Source: Lingula anatina (taxonomy: Eukaryota > Brachiopoda > Lingulata > Lingulida > Lingulidae). Taken from it: a stretch of DNA of 64,000 nucleotides. Numbering within the stretch: the first letter of the stretch is position 1; each line of letters begins with the position of its first letter. The translations under genes and the position numbers were made by a program. The stretch spans positions 193,578-257,577 of the forward strand of contig NW_019774536.1 in the NCBI RefSeq assembly GCF_001039355.2, in the 5' to 3' direction. Positions 1-12,900 of the stretch are shown piece after piece. A model generated the notes under the pieces. The model made no database searches. It was not told where the DNA came from and saw nothing but the letters and a program-made list of their open reading frames with translations.

Positions 1-3000
1 GCTTCTGGTGATCATCATAAGCTTCCACAAGCCTGAAAATAAAATTATTTTCATTTACAGACAGATCATCATATTCAATAAAACTTAAAGCTGGCAGGAA
101 AGTGAACCATAAAAGTAATGACTGTCACAGTAATATGACCCAAGACATTATTCCTACAAGCTACAGTCAAGAATGATAGAAGCATACAAAAAGTCAATTT
201 ACGTAATGTGAATTCCTTTATCAATGACATACTTTTCTATGGAAGATCCAAAGTCTTCTAGGAATTCTAACTTTCTCTGAGAGAACTTGAGTTTTTCTTC
301 TATTGTCATTTCAGTGGATAAAACATTGTTGAGAATGCCTAGTATGCCGTCTTCTACAAGGGGACTGGTTTGGTACTCCAGATCTAGTAACTGTAGGTGA
401 AGCTTGCTGTTATTCTGAAATATAAACACAACTTTTAGTCTTCTGGCTCCAGACTGCAAGCTAAAAACACAAATATAGGAATTTGAACTCATCTGTTCCT
501 CAGTGATCTTTACGAAAAGCATGGATACTGACAGGAACAAGTAGTGACTTATATTTCTCTTAGAAAGAAATAGACCTTGATACTTTGCATTTATGTATTA
601 CTGTATCCTTACTGAACTGCTTTTAATGTTTAAAAATCTTCATTTCAAGTTTTCACTTCTGTTACCATTCACATTAAAAAGTTATCATTGTGCTGTCTTA
701 ACTCATAATCACAAAATGGATTCTTTACATCACCATTCTAACACTTACAGGGTCCTTTTTTAATGCATTTAAAAGAACCTCTTTGGCTTTTTCTCTGTCA
801 TTATTAACCTGGAATATTCAAATGGTATACTGCTAGCACATTATGAGAAAATGAACCTTAGTTTATATCTAATAGTCTTTATCAAAAGCAGAAGTTTAAC
901 AAGGCTTTTAAATTAACAAAAATCAATGTAGAATTATTTTTGGCTTACAATGTTGTTGTCTATGAAGCCAATTAATCTTCAAGGTAGGTAATCAAATAGG
1001 GTAAAATTGGTCACACATTCTAACATTTTTTATCCAGCATACCCCTTTATCTACTTAAATCTCATAAAACTTCCAGCAAACTAAATATACCAGTAACTGG
1101 ACCATTACCTTCAAAAGATGTCTAGAGAATTTCAAGGAGAGGAATGAATGTTCTTCTGGTGATGTGGCAGTATCTAAATAAGCCTGATATAACTCGTGTA
1201 CTTGATGATGGTTGCCATGACGCCGTTCTAGACCAATTCTCCTCAGAGGAACCATCACCAGTCCTGGGACTCTCTTCTCTATGTTACGCAAGATTTCAAG
1301 GGCACTTTCATAATTACCTGAAATATGGTAAAACCTTATAGAATCGAGAGCAAAGAAATCATAAATCAAGTAGCACAAACTAACATGTCCCTTTTGCCTA
1401 TACCTAAGTATAAGAGCACACATTTAAATATAGTTGTGAACATTTAAATATTTTTTTCTATTGTTTTCTATCTCAAACTGTTGCTTTTAATGATTTTTAA
1501 AAAATATGTTTCTAACAGCAATAACAACTGGATTAAAAATGTTGCACATGAAGTTGAACTCACTAAATGCTTACCATGCCTTTCCTCAAAGGCTGCCCAA
1601 GTCAAATGAATACTCGGTTTCTTTGGCAAATGAATGCAGCATGCCCTCTTAAACATCTTCCGTGCTGCCTCCACACTGTGATTTTCCAGGTATTTAGCAT
1701 ACTGAAATCATGACAATAGCCATGCTTGGAAATCTTTCCTTTCTACTTCAAATTTCAAATAAATTAGACAATGACAAACAAAGGATGAAATCATGACCAT
1801 TCCAAAAGCCATCACTACCCCTACACCCCCTCTCCCGCTTTTGTACATCCTACACAATATTCAACATCTTTCTGAACTTCATTTTTTTCACATACAGAGA
1901 GAATTTTTATCCCTGAAACAAATGACACAATTGATTCAAAGTTTAACTAAAACTGTTTAATTAATTTAACTCAAATACATATAAAAGCTTGTATAATACC
2001 TTTAACCAAAACTCTTCATACAGAGCACAGGCAATTATACATCTTTCAAATAACACCACTATTCTTTGGTGTGTACCATGTTCCAACTCAAAGTCAAGGT
2101 ATTCCTTCCAGTTCTTGAGTTGGGATCTCTCTAATGGCTTCACATGAAAATATGGCCTGCGAATCTGAAATGATATCAGCAAACATTTCCAATGTTTAAA
2201 CAAAATTCCATCCCATTTTTAATACAGTTTCATATACATTTCAAGTCTTTAAATATCTTGATTTTAACAACTTGGCATAAAATTCTGGGGAAAAAAACTT
2301 GATAAAGATCCAATGTTTACATATTTCCATCTAAGATCATTTTGCACTGATATTACACCAGTAAGGTGATTTAATCCATATTTTGTACAAAATGTTTTAT
2401 ATGCTTACTCCTTCTTCAAAATTCCATCTTTTACTAACTTCCTCTTCTGTGATTCTGTAAATGGCTTCTCTAGCACTAATGATTTTATCTCTTAGCAGCT
2501 TGGTCTCTGGATCATCATGCTTTACAAAAACAAAGTGAAAGTCGGGATTTTCCAAGTGAACACACTTGGGTCCCAAAAATCCAAGTATTAGTTATTACTT
2601 ATGAAAAATATAACAATGCCATTGCAGCAAATTACAATTTGCATACTTTTCTCTCCACTTTTGATTCTTGGCTAGTTTGATACCTTTTTCACTTTTTCTA
2701 ATTTTTTGAATGATTTCATTAAAAAAAGGTGAATGAAATAAACCTACATTTTTGTCTTTATCAGACTTGCTTTCTTTTGTATGTGAAGATTCTGATTTAA
2801 AGGTCTCATCCTCCATTCCAGGGGGTGCATCATCTAACCCAGGGGGTGCATCATCCTCCATCCCTGGGGCTCCATCCTCTCCCAAGTCTTCATTAGTAGT
2901 AGTCTGCCCAAGCTCTGCAACTACTTCTTGTCTTAACTTCAAGAACTCATCTAAACTAAGAATCTCTTTTGGTTTCACTTCTGATACAAAGTTCTTTAGA

Positions 3001-5330
3001 CTGAAAAACAATTTTGACAGCATTACTTATTAACCAGATGGGAAACATTTAACTATGCACCAGAAAGGTTCTTACATTTGAAAAAGATATAACTAGGGCC
3101 CATATTAATTGGCCATTAATACCCATTAACTAAGTATAGCAATATCCATAAACTGCAAGAGTGATGATATAAAATATTATAAGAGAACAACTCCTGACAT
3201 AATAAAGTACGACACACTATGAAGCAACATAGTTAAAACATAAATAATATTATAGGTTAATCAAAATGACATATTTAACAAAAACCAATCAGATAACTCC
3301 ATTCCAGGAGTTTCACCACATTACAACTCACTTATCAAAGTGATGGCTGTATAGTTGAGTTGGTATTGCAATGAGACGGTCATACAATGTCAGCACTCTC
3401 TGCCAGTTATTGGCTTCTTTCTCCCAGGAGATAAATGCATCCCAAAGTTTATCAGATCTGAAGTCAGTCCCAGCAGCTGTGATTGCCTTCTCAAATATTC
3501 TGCAAAATTATCATTATTTTGTATTAAATCTACCAAGGAAGGCCTATATAAAATAACTTTATGTTCAGGACATTGGGAAATGATTTAAAAGAACAACTTT
3601 TTAAGAGAAGAACATCAAGCTTAATTTGGTAAATTGTATTTTTTGCTCACATGAAAATATGTGCAAAACAAAAGAAACACCGTGATATTTATTGTTCCCT
3701 ACACAAATCAATACAAATGTACCCAAGGGATTCATAACTACTAACATACTACATAAATCCTAAGATTCTGTTAAGATGTTATGATAGGACAAATAAAAGT
3801 ATTAAATATGTGGGACTGGATCCCTACCTCCGAACTCTCTGTTCCAGATCTGTTGCATCTGCATATTTACTTTTAATGAAGCTTATATAATTTAGCCACA
3901 AATCTGCACTCAGGGGGATGGCTTGAAGTCCTCGTTCATACACCTGTAATGTATAAGCTGCAATTAAACAGAACGGTAGAAAAAAAGGAAAAGAAAGCAA
4001 AATTGATGCTAATGTCAACTGGAAATTCATAATTTGACACGATTTCAATGCAACCACCTGGATGCCATGTCAGCCGATGTCTTCTTTTTCCTGGCTTGTT
4101 CCTATGGTGACGCAGGCAGTCCATATGATGTAGTCATTGTGGCTTACACCATGACAGTATTTGAATTTTACGATCATTAAAAAATTGAAAAATGTCTACA
4201 GAAGAGTTGCATCCACTCTTCCATTGTGCTTCCCGTTTGAGGTCATGTTGAGAACTAAAAGTATAGAAATGAAAACATAACAGTAGTATATTGATGAGAT
4301 TTTTGTATCATAAAAATCTCATCAATTATACAAAAACGCAACTGTTTTATCACAATCTTTGTATCAAAGCTTAAACAGAGTGAGCACTGTGATTACTGTA
4401 CTTATTTCCAAGTCAATAAAATGTATGCTCATTAACAATCCTCAACTATGAAACTTGCCTCTTCTGCTTTATCCAGGTTTTTACGCTTTTTTTCTTGGTC
4501 TGCATATTTTTTCCAGTATCCATAACAGTATGGGTAACAGCCAAAGAAAGCGTCATATGCCTCACGGACTTCTTCAAGTTTTCCCTACAATGAAAATGAT
4601 CATAAATCTCTATGAGAAAGGAAAAGTAGATTTTGAACATTCATTTTGCTTTTCCTAAAATATAATACTTAGCAATTAAAGAATACTTTAGAGTTTTTAA
4701 ATATTTTAAAATATTTCTTCACAAGGTCCTCAATTTGGCATTTAATTTTATATTCTAAATGCATTAGCTAAACATTTACAGCTGTGTGATTATAGAAAAC
4801 AAAAATTTTGCTGAAACAGTCCAGAACTAGTAACTGTAAGGATTTTCATTCATGTTCATAATATAAAATGTTCCCTACCTCTTGCTCTACATACTGCAGC
4901 AGATATGTCCACCCAGTAAAATCTGAAGGATTGTCCCTCACAGCTTTCCAGTATTTTTGTAGTGGCGTTTCCTCATGTACTGTAGAAATCCCTGTTGCAA
5001 CAGGGTGAGTTTCTGAAATAGATATAGGGTAGAATCTATAGTAGCGAAAAACCTTCCAGTTAACAACGACATGCATCACCAGAAAAGTAACTGGAAATGT
5101 GTGGAACAATTGCCATTCCACTCGGTCTCGTGTTTCTTGAAATTCTCACATATGTAAAAGCACTTGAGACTAGAAAGGGGACATAATACGATTATCAGCG
5201 CTCCTTAGCTATCTGTGAAAAAGACTTAAGTCATAGATGCAAGGCAAGATACCTAAATGAACCTAATTTAATTGCTTTATAGAGATTTACCTTGAGCTTC
5301 CATTTGCTGCACAACCTCTTCGTCTGCCAT
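1..5330 (-). CDS. PRPF39: Pre-mRNA-processing factor 39 (HAT-repeat U1 snRNP-associated splicing factor), 3' end outside window
   Basis: PRPF39 acts in the nucleus at U1 snRNP during 5' splice-site recognition. I read 13 exons on the minus strand, all in consistent phase: 5291-5330, 4879-5012, 4459-4584, 3828-3943, 3332-3499, 2748-3000, 2409-2519, 2000-2164, 1575-1701, 1109-1317, 749-808, 233-414 and 1-32 (runs off the edge). Family signatures in order are [84 protein letters not shown] and [15 protein letters not shown]. These are HAT (half-a-TPR) helical repeats. The exon at 2748-3000 carries an acidic Pro/Gly/Met linker with short repeats ([16 protein letters not shown]) in place of the family's variable loop. 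The start at 5330 (MADEEVV) has a good Kozak context; an in-frame ATG at 5354 is the alternative. Intron 3 has a GC donor. Only the extreme C-terminus is missing. Confidence 0.93.
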
Positions 5331-5711
5331 GTCGGGCTGTGGGTAACACTCCATGTACGCCGCTACATATGTTTCAAAATCTATTTTACTTGACAAATCA
5401 GCGTTGTATCCTATTCTTGACAACAAAACAACCAGAATTAAATGCAAAACAAGAAGCAAAATGTCTTAATGATAAGAATTTAAAGATGTAGATCTAGGCC
5501 TGTAAACTTCCTAAATGCATATTACGTTTGGTTACATGGAGAAATAACCAAATTTCACTGGGAATGGATGCTGGGATGGGAAATTCTCCTCAGCCAAAAC
5601 TCGTATTCGGGACAAATAGCCGTATTCAATTATAGTATCTGATGTCAGAATGAGGCTATACCGTGAAATCCCGTCACGAGATCAAAACACGGAAAGAGTA
5701 TATGCGGAGAG
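5331..5711. promoter_or_regulatory. Shared head-to-head (bidirectional) promoter interval of PRPF39 and TMEM179
   Basis: The two start codons point away from each other and are about 380 bp apart, so both 5' UTRs and promoters must share this space unless further upstream exons exist. The reading frame of the first PRPF39 exon stays open to about 5403 and is preceded by a pyrimidine-rich stretch. That segment could therefore be an internal exon with an acceptor near 5405-5410. I saw no TATA box placed convincingly for either gene. The bidirectional role is an inference from geometry. Confidence 0.45.
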
Positions 5712-7594
5712 ATGGGACTAGGAAATGTCCTCGTTTTGTCACAAGTGACAGGCTATTTGCTTTTATTCATAATCTCATTCTTTTTATTCATCCCACTTGG
5801 ATCAAACCAGTCTCAATTTCTAGGACATTGTCTGCTTTTTGCATCAGGGACATGGAATGAAACACACGACGAAATAACTGTGAGTTTTGGACCAGACAGC
5901 GGCTGTGATTTCAGTATATTTCTCGGATGTGTGACATGTATTGCTAGTTTCTTTTATTTCATATGGATGTCAGTTCACTTGTACAAGGACAGGGAGCCGT
6001 AAGTATCCCGTTATCAAGCATGACATGAATGAATGATATTTCCCTAGGGTTTTGAGAACCAGCGCACTGTGACGGTCATTTTTAAAGTACATGTACAAGT
6101 GTATAACTTGTAAGAAAATTAATGCAATTTATTGGTACAAATTAAAGTTTTGTACCCCCACACAGAAAGTTTCACTGGTGAAGTAACATCTTGACCAAAA
6201 ACATTGTTAAAACCAAGATGAAAAAAAATCTGCATAAACGCTTTTATAATCAACCTTTATTGATGATTATTATGATTGATAATCATGTACTACGTATTCA
6301 TGTATGTTTGTTATCTCTAATGGGCAGTCATATTGTTGAGTCAGCTAGTGAAATTAGAAAAAAAGCTTCAGTTAGCATACTTTGTCAATGTATCTATAAT
6401 CTCTCTCTTTTCATGTGACAGGCACATGTGAATATATTATATTATATGCATTATATGGTCTCAATGTGCAATTCTTTCGAGTTACGGGGCCCTGGAGTTC
6501 ACATGACCTGGCCATGTATGATGTAATGTTTAAATCTCATTTCACATCTGAGTCTTGACATTTGAATGACTTCTCCAGGTCCTGGCTAACAGCTTTTGGT
6601 GCAGTTTTGGTCAGTGGTACTGCAACTGTTATGACTTTTGCCTCCTCCATTACCCTCAGTTCAGGGTTTTCTCACTGGTGTAATGTAATAACTAATAATG
6701 GAGCAAGAGACAGGTAAGCATGTTTTCAGCAGAGGACTGTTTAGCACTCAAACAATTATTGAGAACTTTGCATCAGTTCACAGTTCGTTAGAATGTCATA
6801 AGCTCTGTGATCCAGTAATGTGAGAAATTTTATGACTCAGGTTTCAAATATATGAGTTTAAAAATTGATGCTCAATGGTATTCAGTTTTTGCCTTACTTG
6901 GTGCTGCAGTAAATAATGAAAATAAAATAAGTTTTATTTGAAGAAAATGTCTTTATTTTTCTTTTAGAACTTGTTCAACAACTTTGCTTATATATATTTT
7001 TTTTATGAAAAGTGCTTCACACATGGATGACATGCAATTAACCATCAAGGATGTATCATTTTGAATCTTTCAGCTGTGAAGACTCATCATTTGGTGACAT
7101 AAAGATCAGTAATTATCCAGATATAAAAACAAGTGGCTACTTTGTCCAGTTTGGAATGGCTCAAGTAAGTAGAAAAAAGTGATGACAGATTTGCATTCAC
7201 AATTGTTCTTTGTCTTGATAAAAAGTAAAATATAAAGAAAGTTTTTATTTGTGAAGTTTTCCTGAAACAGTTCTGTTGTACATTATGATAAACCTTCAAG
7301 ATGATAAAGTTAAAAAAAAACAGGAAAACTTTCCTAGCCAAGTAACCCTGTTTCAACTGTTATACATTTTAAGTTGTTAAAGCTCCTGGCTGAGTTTCAA
7401 CCACTTTTCTTATACTTATCCATTCTTTCCAGTTTGCCAGTTGGGCCGTGTTCCTTTGCTGGCTTGTACAGGCAGTGATGTGTGGATACCAGCTTTATAA
7501 ATACAACAGACTGGAAAACTTTCTAGTTAGTATGAACAGGGAGAGAGAGCGGTTAATACAGAAAGTTAATCCTAATAGGCCTACCACCATATGA
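5712..7594 (+). CDS. TMEM179: TMEM179-family four-pass membrane protein
   Basis: Four exons (5712-5998, 6579-6713, 7074-7164, 7433-7594) join in frame to 224 residues, close to vertebrate TMEM179 (about 230). The protein opens with a transmembrane segment (residues about 12-27), followed by the family motif GHCLLFASGTWNE in the first extracellular/lumenal loop. A second hydrophobic segment follows (about residues 67-86). A third comes from exon 2 (TAFGAVLVSGTATVMTFASS), with a conserved WCN shortly after. Exon 3 begins SCED as in the vertebrate protein. A fourth segment comes from exon 4 (FASWAVFLCWLVQAVM), ending in a charged cytosolic tail. All borders are GT-AG with phases 2, 2 and 0. Function is poorly known in any animal; vertebrate TMEM179 is mainly neural. 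Two further family members lie at 57.9 and 63.0 kb. Assignment to TMEM179 rather than the paralogue TMEM179B rests on the motifs alone. Confidence 0.88.
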
Positions 7595-8784
7595 TAAAGA
7601 TGATAGACCAGATTACAGACTGCTACTTATTGAGCATAGACTAGGACCCTCTGGGTTAGCTCATGCCTTTGCTGTGATGTCTTTCTAGACAAAGCATTTG
7701 CTGAGGAAGTTTAAGTGGTATTCAAGTGTCTGTGACAGTAATCACACTTGAAGGACTGTCACAGTTTAGTTCTCTTTTAATATCTCTATATAAGAAGCCT
7801 AGGTGAACTATTAGTTGAAGTTTTTTCTTGTAGTCAAAAGTGATATTTTCATTAGCTTTGTCAGACACATGGACAGAGGCCTTACTAAAAGAGAGGGGTG
7901 TTTTATAGTGGATTAATCCCCTGTTACAACTGGTTTGCGACTGCTTGGAGATGAATCTTGGACCATTTACAAATATGTTATAATAGAAAAGGCTACAATA
8001 TTCACACTGAAATGTGAATTTGATATAAACTATCAAATATTCTCAAAGTCCCAACTATGAAGGGGGTGAAAAAGGATAAAATTTGTTCTCCAAGCAGCAG
8101 CAAGCCCTGTGTCACTGGGGCTGTAAAATTTAGTACGAGTCCCTTATTAAGTTCAATATTTTGTGCAATTTTAAAGAAAATGCCAAAAAATATGATGCTA
8201 CAGCAGGTTTATAACTTTGAAAAAGGAAACTCCCCCAAATATCAGTTTCATTTGCAGGACATAAATGTATATTGCTTGCTTGTTATCATCTATTGAAATC
8301 CAAATGCCCTAAGTATGCAGGATTAAGTTGCCTTTATTTTACTTCTTTCAAAATTTATAGTCTGTTTTAAGGCACAAAACATCCTTTTTAGGTGATGAAA
8401 TCCTGGTTCTCTGACAATTTAGTCGCAAGTGATGTTATACTCGGCATCCTGTAACACCCAACACGTCACATCTAACACTGTCTGAACCATGTTACATGCC
8501 AACTCACACATTGGTTACAAATGTCGTTGTATTTTATTTATTTATATTTCAATGAAAGTTTGTTAATCAAGTTTAAACCCTTTTTAGTAAACCAATTTTA
8601 AAGATTCAATATGCTAAGTCAGCTTAATTTGATGGATATTTGTGAATAGTGCCATCTACGAGGATAAGCCAGGGTTGTACACTAATGTTTTATGCATCGA
8701 TTTTCAGGTGGGTTGTATATATGTATTTCTCATCTTTTTATAAGAAGCTTATTCAAATTAATTTGTATACCTCAAAAAGGGATT
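7595..8784 (+). other. Probable TMEM179 3' UTR and AT-rich non-coding sequence
   Basis: This stretch has only short open frames without codon-like composition. It runs from the TMEM179 stop codon to a canonical AATAAA, so a long 3' UTR is the simplest reading. Small open frames at 7722-8036 (minus) and 8057-8296 (plus) look like chance. Confidence 0.4.
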
Positions 8785-8790
8785 AATAAA
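8785..8790 (+). terminator. Candidate polyadenylation signal (AATAAA) for TMEM179
   Basis: A canonical AATAAA lies about 1.2 kb downstream of the stop codon, followed by T-rich sequence. It is about 110 bp before the opposing signal of the convergent giant gene, so the two transcription units end almost tail to tail. Earlier weak variants could also be used. Confidence 0.35.
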
Positions 8791-8898
8791 ATTCAGATAT
8801 GACTATTATTTTCAAGCTTTTTAAGTTATCATTTTAGATCATACAAATTGTTGAGATGGAGAAAAAACGGAAAAAAATCTTTGATTAAGCATAACATG

Positions 8899-8904
8899 TT
8901 TATT
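8899..8904 (-). terminator. Candidate polyadenylation signal for the giant TSP1/FN3 gene
   Basis: TTTATT on the plus strand reads AATAAA on the minus strand, about 210 bp beyond the TAA stop at 9117-9119. Position and orientation suit the 3' end of the giant gene. Confidence 0.5.
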
Positions 8905-9116
8905 GTCCTGGTTGTATTCTTACAAAATGTTAATCAGAAAAATAATCATTAACCTTCTAAAGCCTTTCAGTGACAATTCATGTTAGTTGAAAATAATCAC
9001 AATAATATATCTCACTTTGGTATGTAATATGATAAAGAGTTCAAAAAGAGTCTATAAAGTTTGCAAAGAATCTGCACATTCAGTGCAATGCAAAGTAATT
9101 CCCTATAACAGACCGT

Positions 9117-9993
9117 TTACCACAAGTTCTCCTGGAACAAAGCACGGACTTCGTTATCTGACAGAGACCTATTTAGGACCAACAGGTCCTTCATATGGCC
9201 ATTGTATGCACGCTCGTTCTGTGGGTTTGGCATCCAACCAAGTTGGAAAACATCTGGTGCAAATCTATCCATATACATGGGCATAATTTCCTTGTTCTTG
9301 ACAGGATCTGTGATGGTTTGGCTGCCCACTCTGACTCCATTAAGGTAGATGTTCATGGTGTTGGTTGCTTTCTGATAAGTGACCACAATATGGTTCCACA
9401 TTCCAGCTCTCACTTGACCACCACGGAGATCGTACAGATCCTCCTCCATCTCGTTGCGAACCTTCATTTCAACCTGGGAGTCCTTGATTCCAAACAGGAA
9501 CTTCTGGCGCCAAGCGAATTGCCAGTCCCAGTATGCAAGAAGGATTCTGTCATCAACCTGGACTGGGCGGGCCCAGATGGAGAGTGTGAAGTCGTTCTTC
9601 GTGAAGTCTTCGCGGATGTACACCTCGGATTTGTCATCATTACCATCCATGTAGTAGGCATTGGCAGTGCCACCCGGAGAATTGAATGTGCACTGGTTGC
9701 TAAATTCTTGATTTATCCAGCAGCTGGAACAAATTTTAAAAAATATTATTGATAAGACAATTACTAAACATCCACAGAAAAACAAATACGTCACATAAAA
9801 CTTAACTTTGATTTTCTCATACATTCCCAGGATGACATTTCAAATGTTTACATATTCAAGTGGCTCATAAATGTTTAGTTAAATATGCTAAACTGTATAG
9901 AGGATTTCAGAAACACTTACAAGAAAGAGAATCCAGAGTCTTGTCCATTGAGTGCTATGTGTGCATCAACCATGTTGGCACTGACTATAGAGT
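9117..9993 (-). other. C-terminal LamG-like (concanavalin A-like) domain, last two exons of the giant gene
   Basis: The exons are 9921-9993 (73 nt, entering in phase 1 and leaving in phase 2) and 9117-9723 (607 nt, ending in TAA). The encoded region has the hallmarks of a LamG/Laminin_G_3 jelly-roll: [10 protein letters not shown] near the start, then [22 protein letters not shown], then a closing strand [18 protein letters not shown]. Such domains bind glycans or matrix proteins. The phase shift marks this domain as outside the phase-1 module-shuffling part of the gene. Confidence 0.85.
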
Positions 9994-12900
9994 CTAAAAA
10001 GAGAAGGCATCGAAAATGAAGGTCAATTCACTCGTTATCAACAACTGAAAAATAGTTTCCTATAATTATGTGATATACCTATTTTAATGTATATATGATA
10101 AAGTGCTTTATGTAATTCTGACATTGTTGCCATAAGAGAGTTGAAATGTTCCATATCTGCAATGCATGAATAAAAATATCTGAAATATATAACTTACTGC
10201 ACTTGATGGTGTTGCATGGCTTTCCTTGTACCAGGTCTCCCTGACAGGTACTGGGGTCTCCTGAGGCACATGTCCTGCTTCTGGTGTGGTTACCTCCACC
10301 GCACTGGACTGGGCAAGGAGACCAATCTGTCCATTGGGAAAATCCAGAAACTGGAAAAGAGAAACATATGAAATCAAAATATATGTCAATAAAAATTGTC
10401 TTTCATATGGACTACAGAATGTAGAAAATCAGAATATTACATGCTCTTGAAATTGACAATCGTACATCAAATAGCAAAACTTTGAGATGTGAGCAGTACT
10501 GTTTATGCCAGAAAAAAAAGCCTTCTACTTGAGCCCCACAATGTGCAAAATGCATTTTTCTTCAGCAAAGTACTAATAGAAGCAGCCTGAATATAACACT
10601 GTCTTACTCTGGGGTGGCACTTGAGGTCCAGGGAGTGGACCAGGTGCAGGGCCGCCCTGACCACCTTCACAGGGGTCCTCATTACACCTCTGTGATTGGC
10701 TGGCATCTGGTGGGAATGGTGGTGGGCACTCTCCCCTAGAGCAGTTCCTGGTCCTAAACTGGAATCCTCCACCGCAAGGAAGGGTGCATTCTCCAACGAT
10801 GAACTCTCCTGATGACAGCTCCACTACCCCCCATGGTCCCCAGGGTCCCCACTCGTAGTTGCCTCCTGCACCTCCACCTGATATGCAATGAAGACAGACT
10901 CAGAGTTTTTTTCTTACTTTTAGACTTAGTAGAGTTTCTATCATAATTTAAAAGTGAAGTTATGATTGTATATTAATATGACAAAATGTATCAAATGGAA
11001 AAAAAACATCTTTGACATATCTACCATTATCTGTTCAGTGAGAGGTACAAATGTAGGTTGTTTTCAAAAATACAACTAAAACCTAATGTGTCTTCAGCTA
11101 TTTAAAATCTGTTTGGATCATGTGAAAGACAGCTAGTGCTAGACTTCATACCTGTACCACTGCCATCAGTACATGGCTGCTGGTTACATGTCCTCACTTC
11201 TTCGACCTGCTGTGCTTGGCATGCTAGTGGGGCACCTGTGCACTCACGTCTACGGAACTGGATGCCGCCTCCACATGGAGTGGTACACTGGTTGGGGATG
11301 AAGTTATTGGTGGCAAGCTCCACCACACCCCATTCTCCCCACTGGCCTAAAGTGACATCACCACCTGCTGGAGAACAAACACATAAAATGCTTAGTGCCT
11401 TTGACAGATGGGAAGTTTAATCATCATAAACCGATATCAAGCAGTAATATTACACCATTAAGTAAACAGACTTTATATTCCAGGTCTTACGAGAGGAGAA
11501 AAACAAATGAATGTTAAAAGTAACCATTCCTCATGGCAACAATACAAGTGACTAATGACTGAATATCAAAATCATTACGTAACTGAACTGCTGAAATGAA
11601 AGTGACAGTAAATAAGCAAAAACAAAAGTGAATGTAAGTGGCCATACTTGGTCCTGTTGAACCTCCTGCCCCTCCAGAAGGGCCTGTGCTGCCCCCTGTC
11701 CCCTGGCATGGCTCAGTGTTACATTCCCTGCTTTCCTCCAGTTGTCTGGGGTCCACAGTGTTACAACCAGCACCTGTGCACTGTCTGCCACGGAACTGGG
11801 CTCCTCCCCCACAGGTACGGGTACACTGCCCTGGGATGAAGTTCCCAGTGGCCAGCTCCACCACACCCCATGGACTCCATTCTCCCAGTTGGAAGTTGTC
11901 ACCTGAAAAGATTCAGCAGCAAGATACTTAGTATGGTCCAAGAACAACATTTCCCTCCCCTATGCAGGGCTGTGATGAAGTTCTCAAGTGTGCAGTCCTA
12001 ACACCATTCTATCACAGATATCCTGTAAGAAAAACATTATCTTAATGGGAAAATATTCCTGTAAAAAAGTATAAAATTGAATTAATGAGACCCTTGATTT
12101 GTTAATATACACACTTGTCACAACAGACATTCCATAACAAACATCCAACAAAAGCAGACTTATACACATAAATATCAGTTAAAGGGCCCTAAAAGTCTTC
12201 TATACAAAAACATTGAAAGCTAATAATCTACAAACTTGACAAGAACATAAACAAAACAAAACTAAATGTTAATTCAAAACTATTGAACATACAGCAACAA
12301 ACACTGATTTAGGTAACAATAAAATATGATTTTCATTTTGTGTCTAAATGAGGATCCTCGAAAGAGAATAAGAAGGGTCTCTCTTGGACACCACTCAGTG
12401 TGTTGTAACAATGGGTTGAACTCTACCTCCTGTGCTGCCAGTACCAGATCCTCCTGCTTGACCCACTGGGCCTGTTGCTCCTATTGAGCCAGAACATGGC
12501 TGGGTGTTGCAATCACGAATTTCTTCCAGCTCCACTCCTTGGCAATTGCCTTGGTCACATCGCCTCGATCGTAGCTGCAATCCTCCGTCACATGGTCTTG
12601 AACACATGTCTTCCACAAACTGTCCTGTGGATGTGTCTACCATACCCCAGGGACCCCACTCACCCAGTCCTGGTATGCTGGGACTGCTAGTACCACTTCC
12701 TCCAGCTGCTGTCAAAGTTTACATCACATTACAACATTGGTAAGGAAAGGACAGGCATGAGATGCATTCACAGTTATGTTGTGACACCTTAGCCTAGTAT
12801 GGTACTACTTCTGTGGACCATTAATTGTGATTGGGATTACAGATTCATAGGAGTACATTTACTCTTCTGGCTTAGATTTTGTAATCACAGCATGTTGCAA

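Noticed and set aside
5712-7594. TMEM179 region as a claudin-like tetraspan protein
   Set aside because: The claudin W-GLW-C-C motif is absent, whereas G-CLLF--G-W and the SC-E loop match TMEM179.
9195-9752. Plus-strand open frame of 185 codons
   Set aside because: It is the antisense shadow of the LamG-coding last exon of the giant gene.
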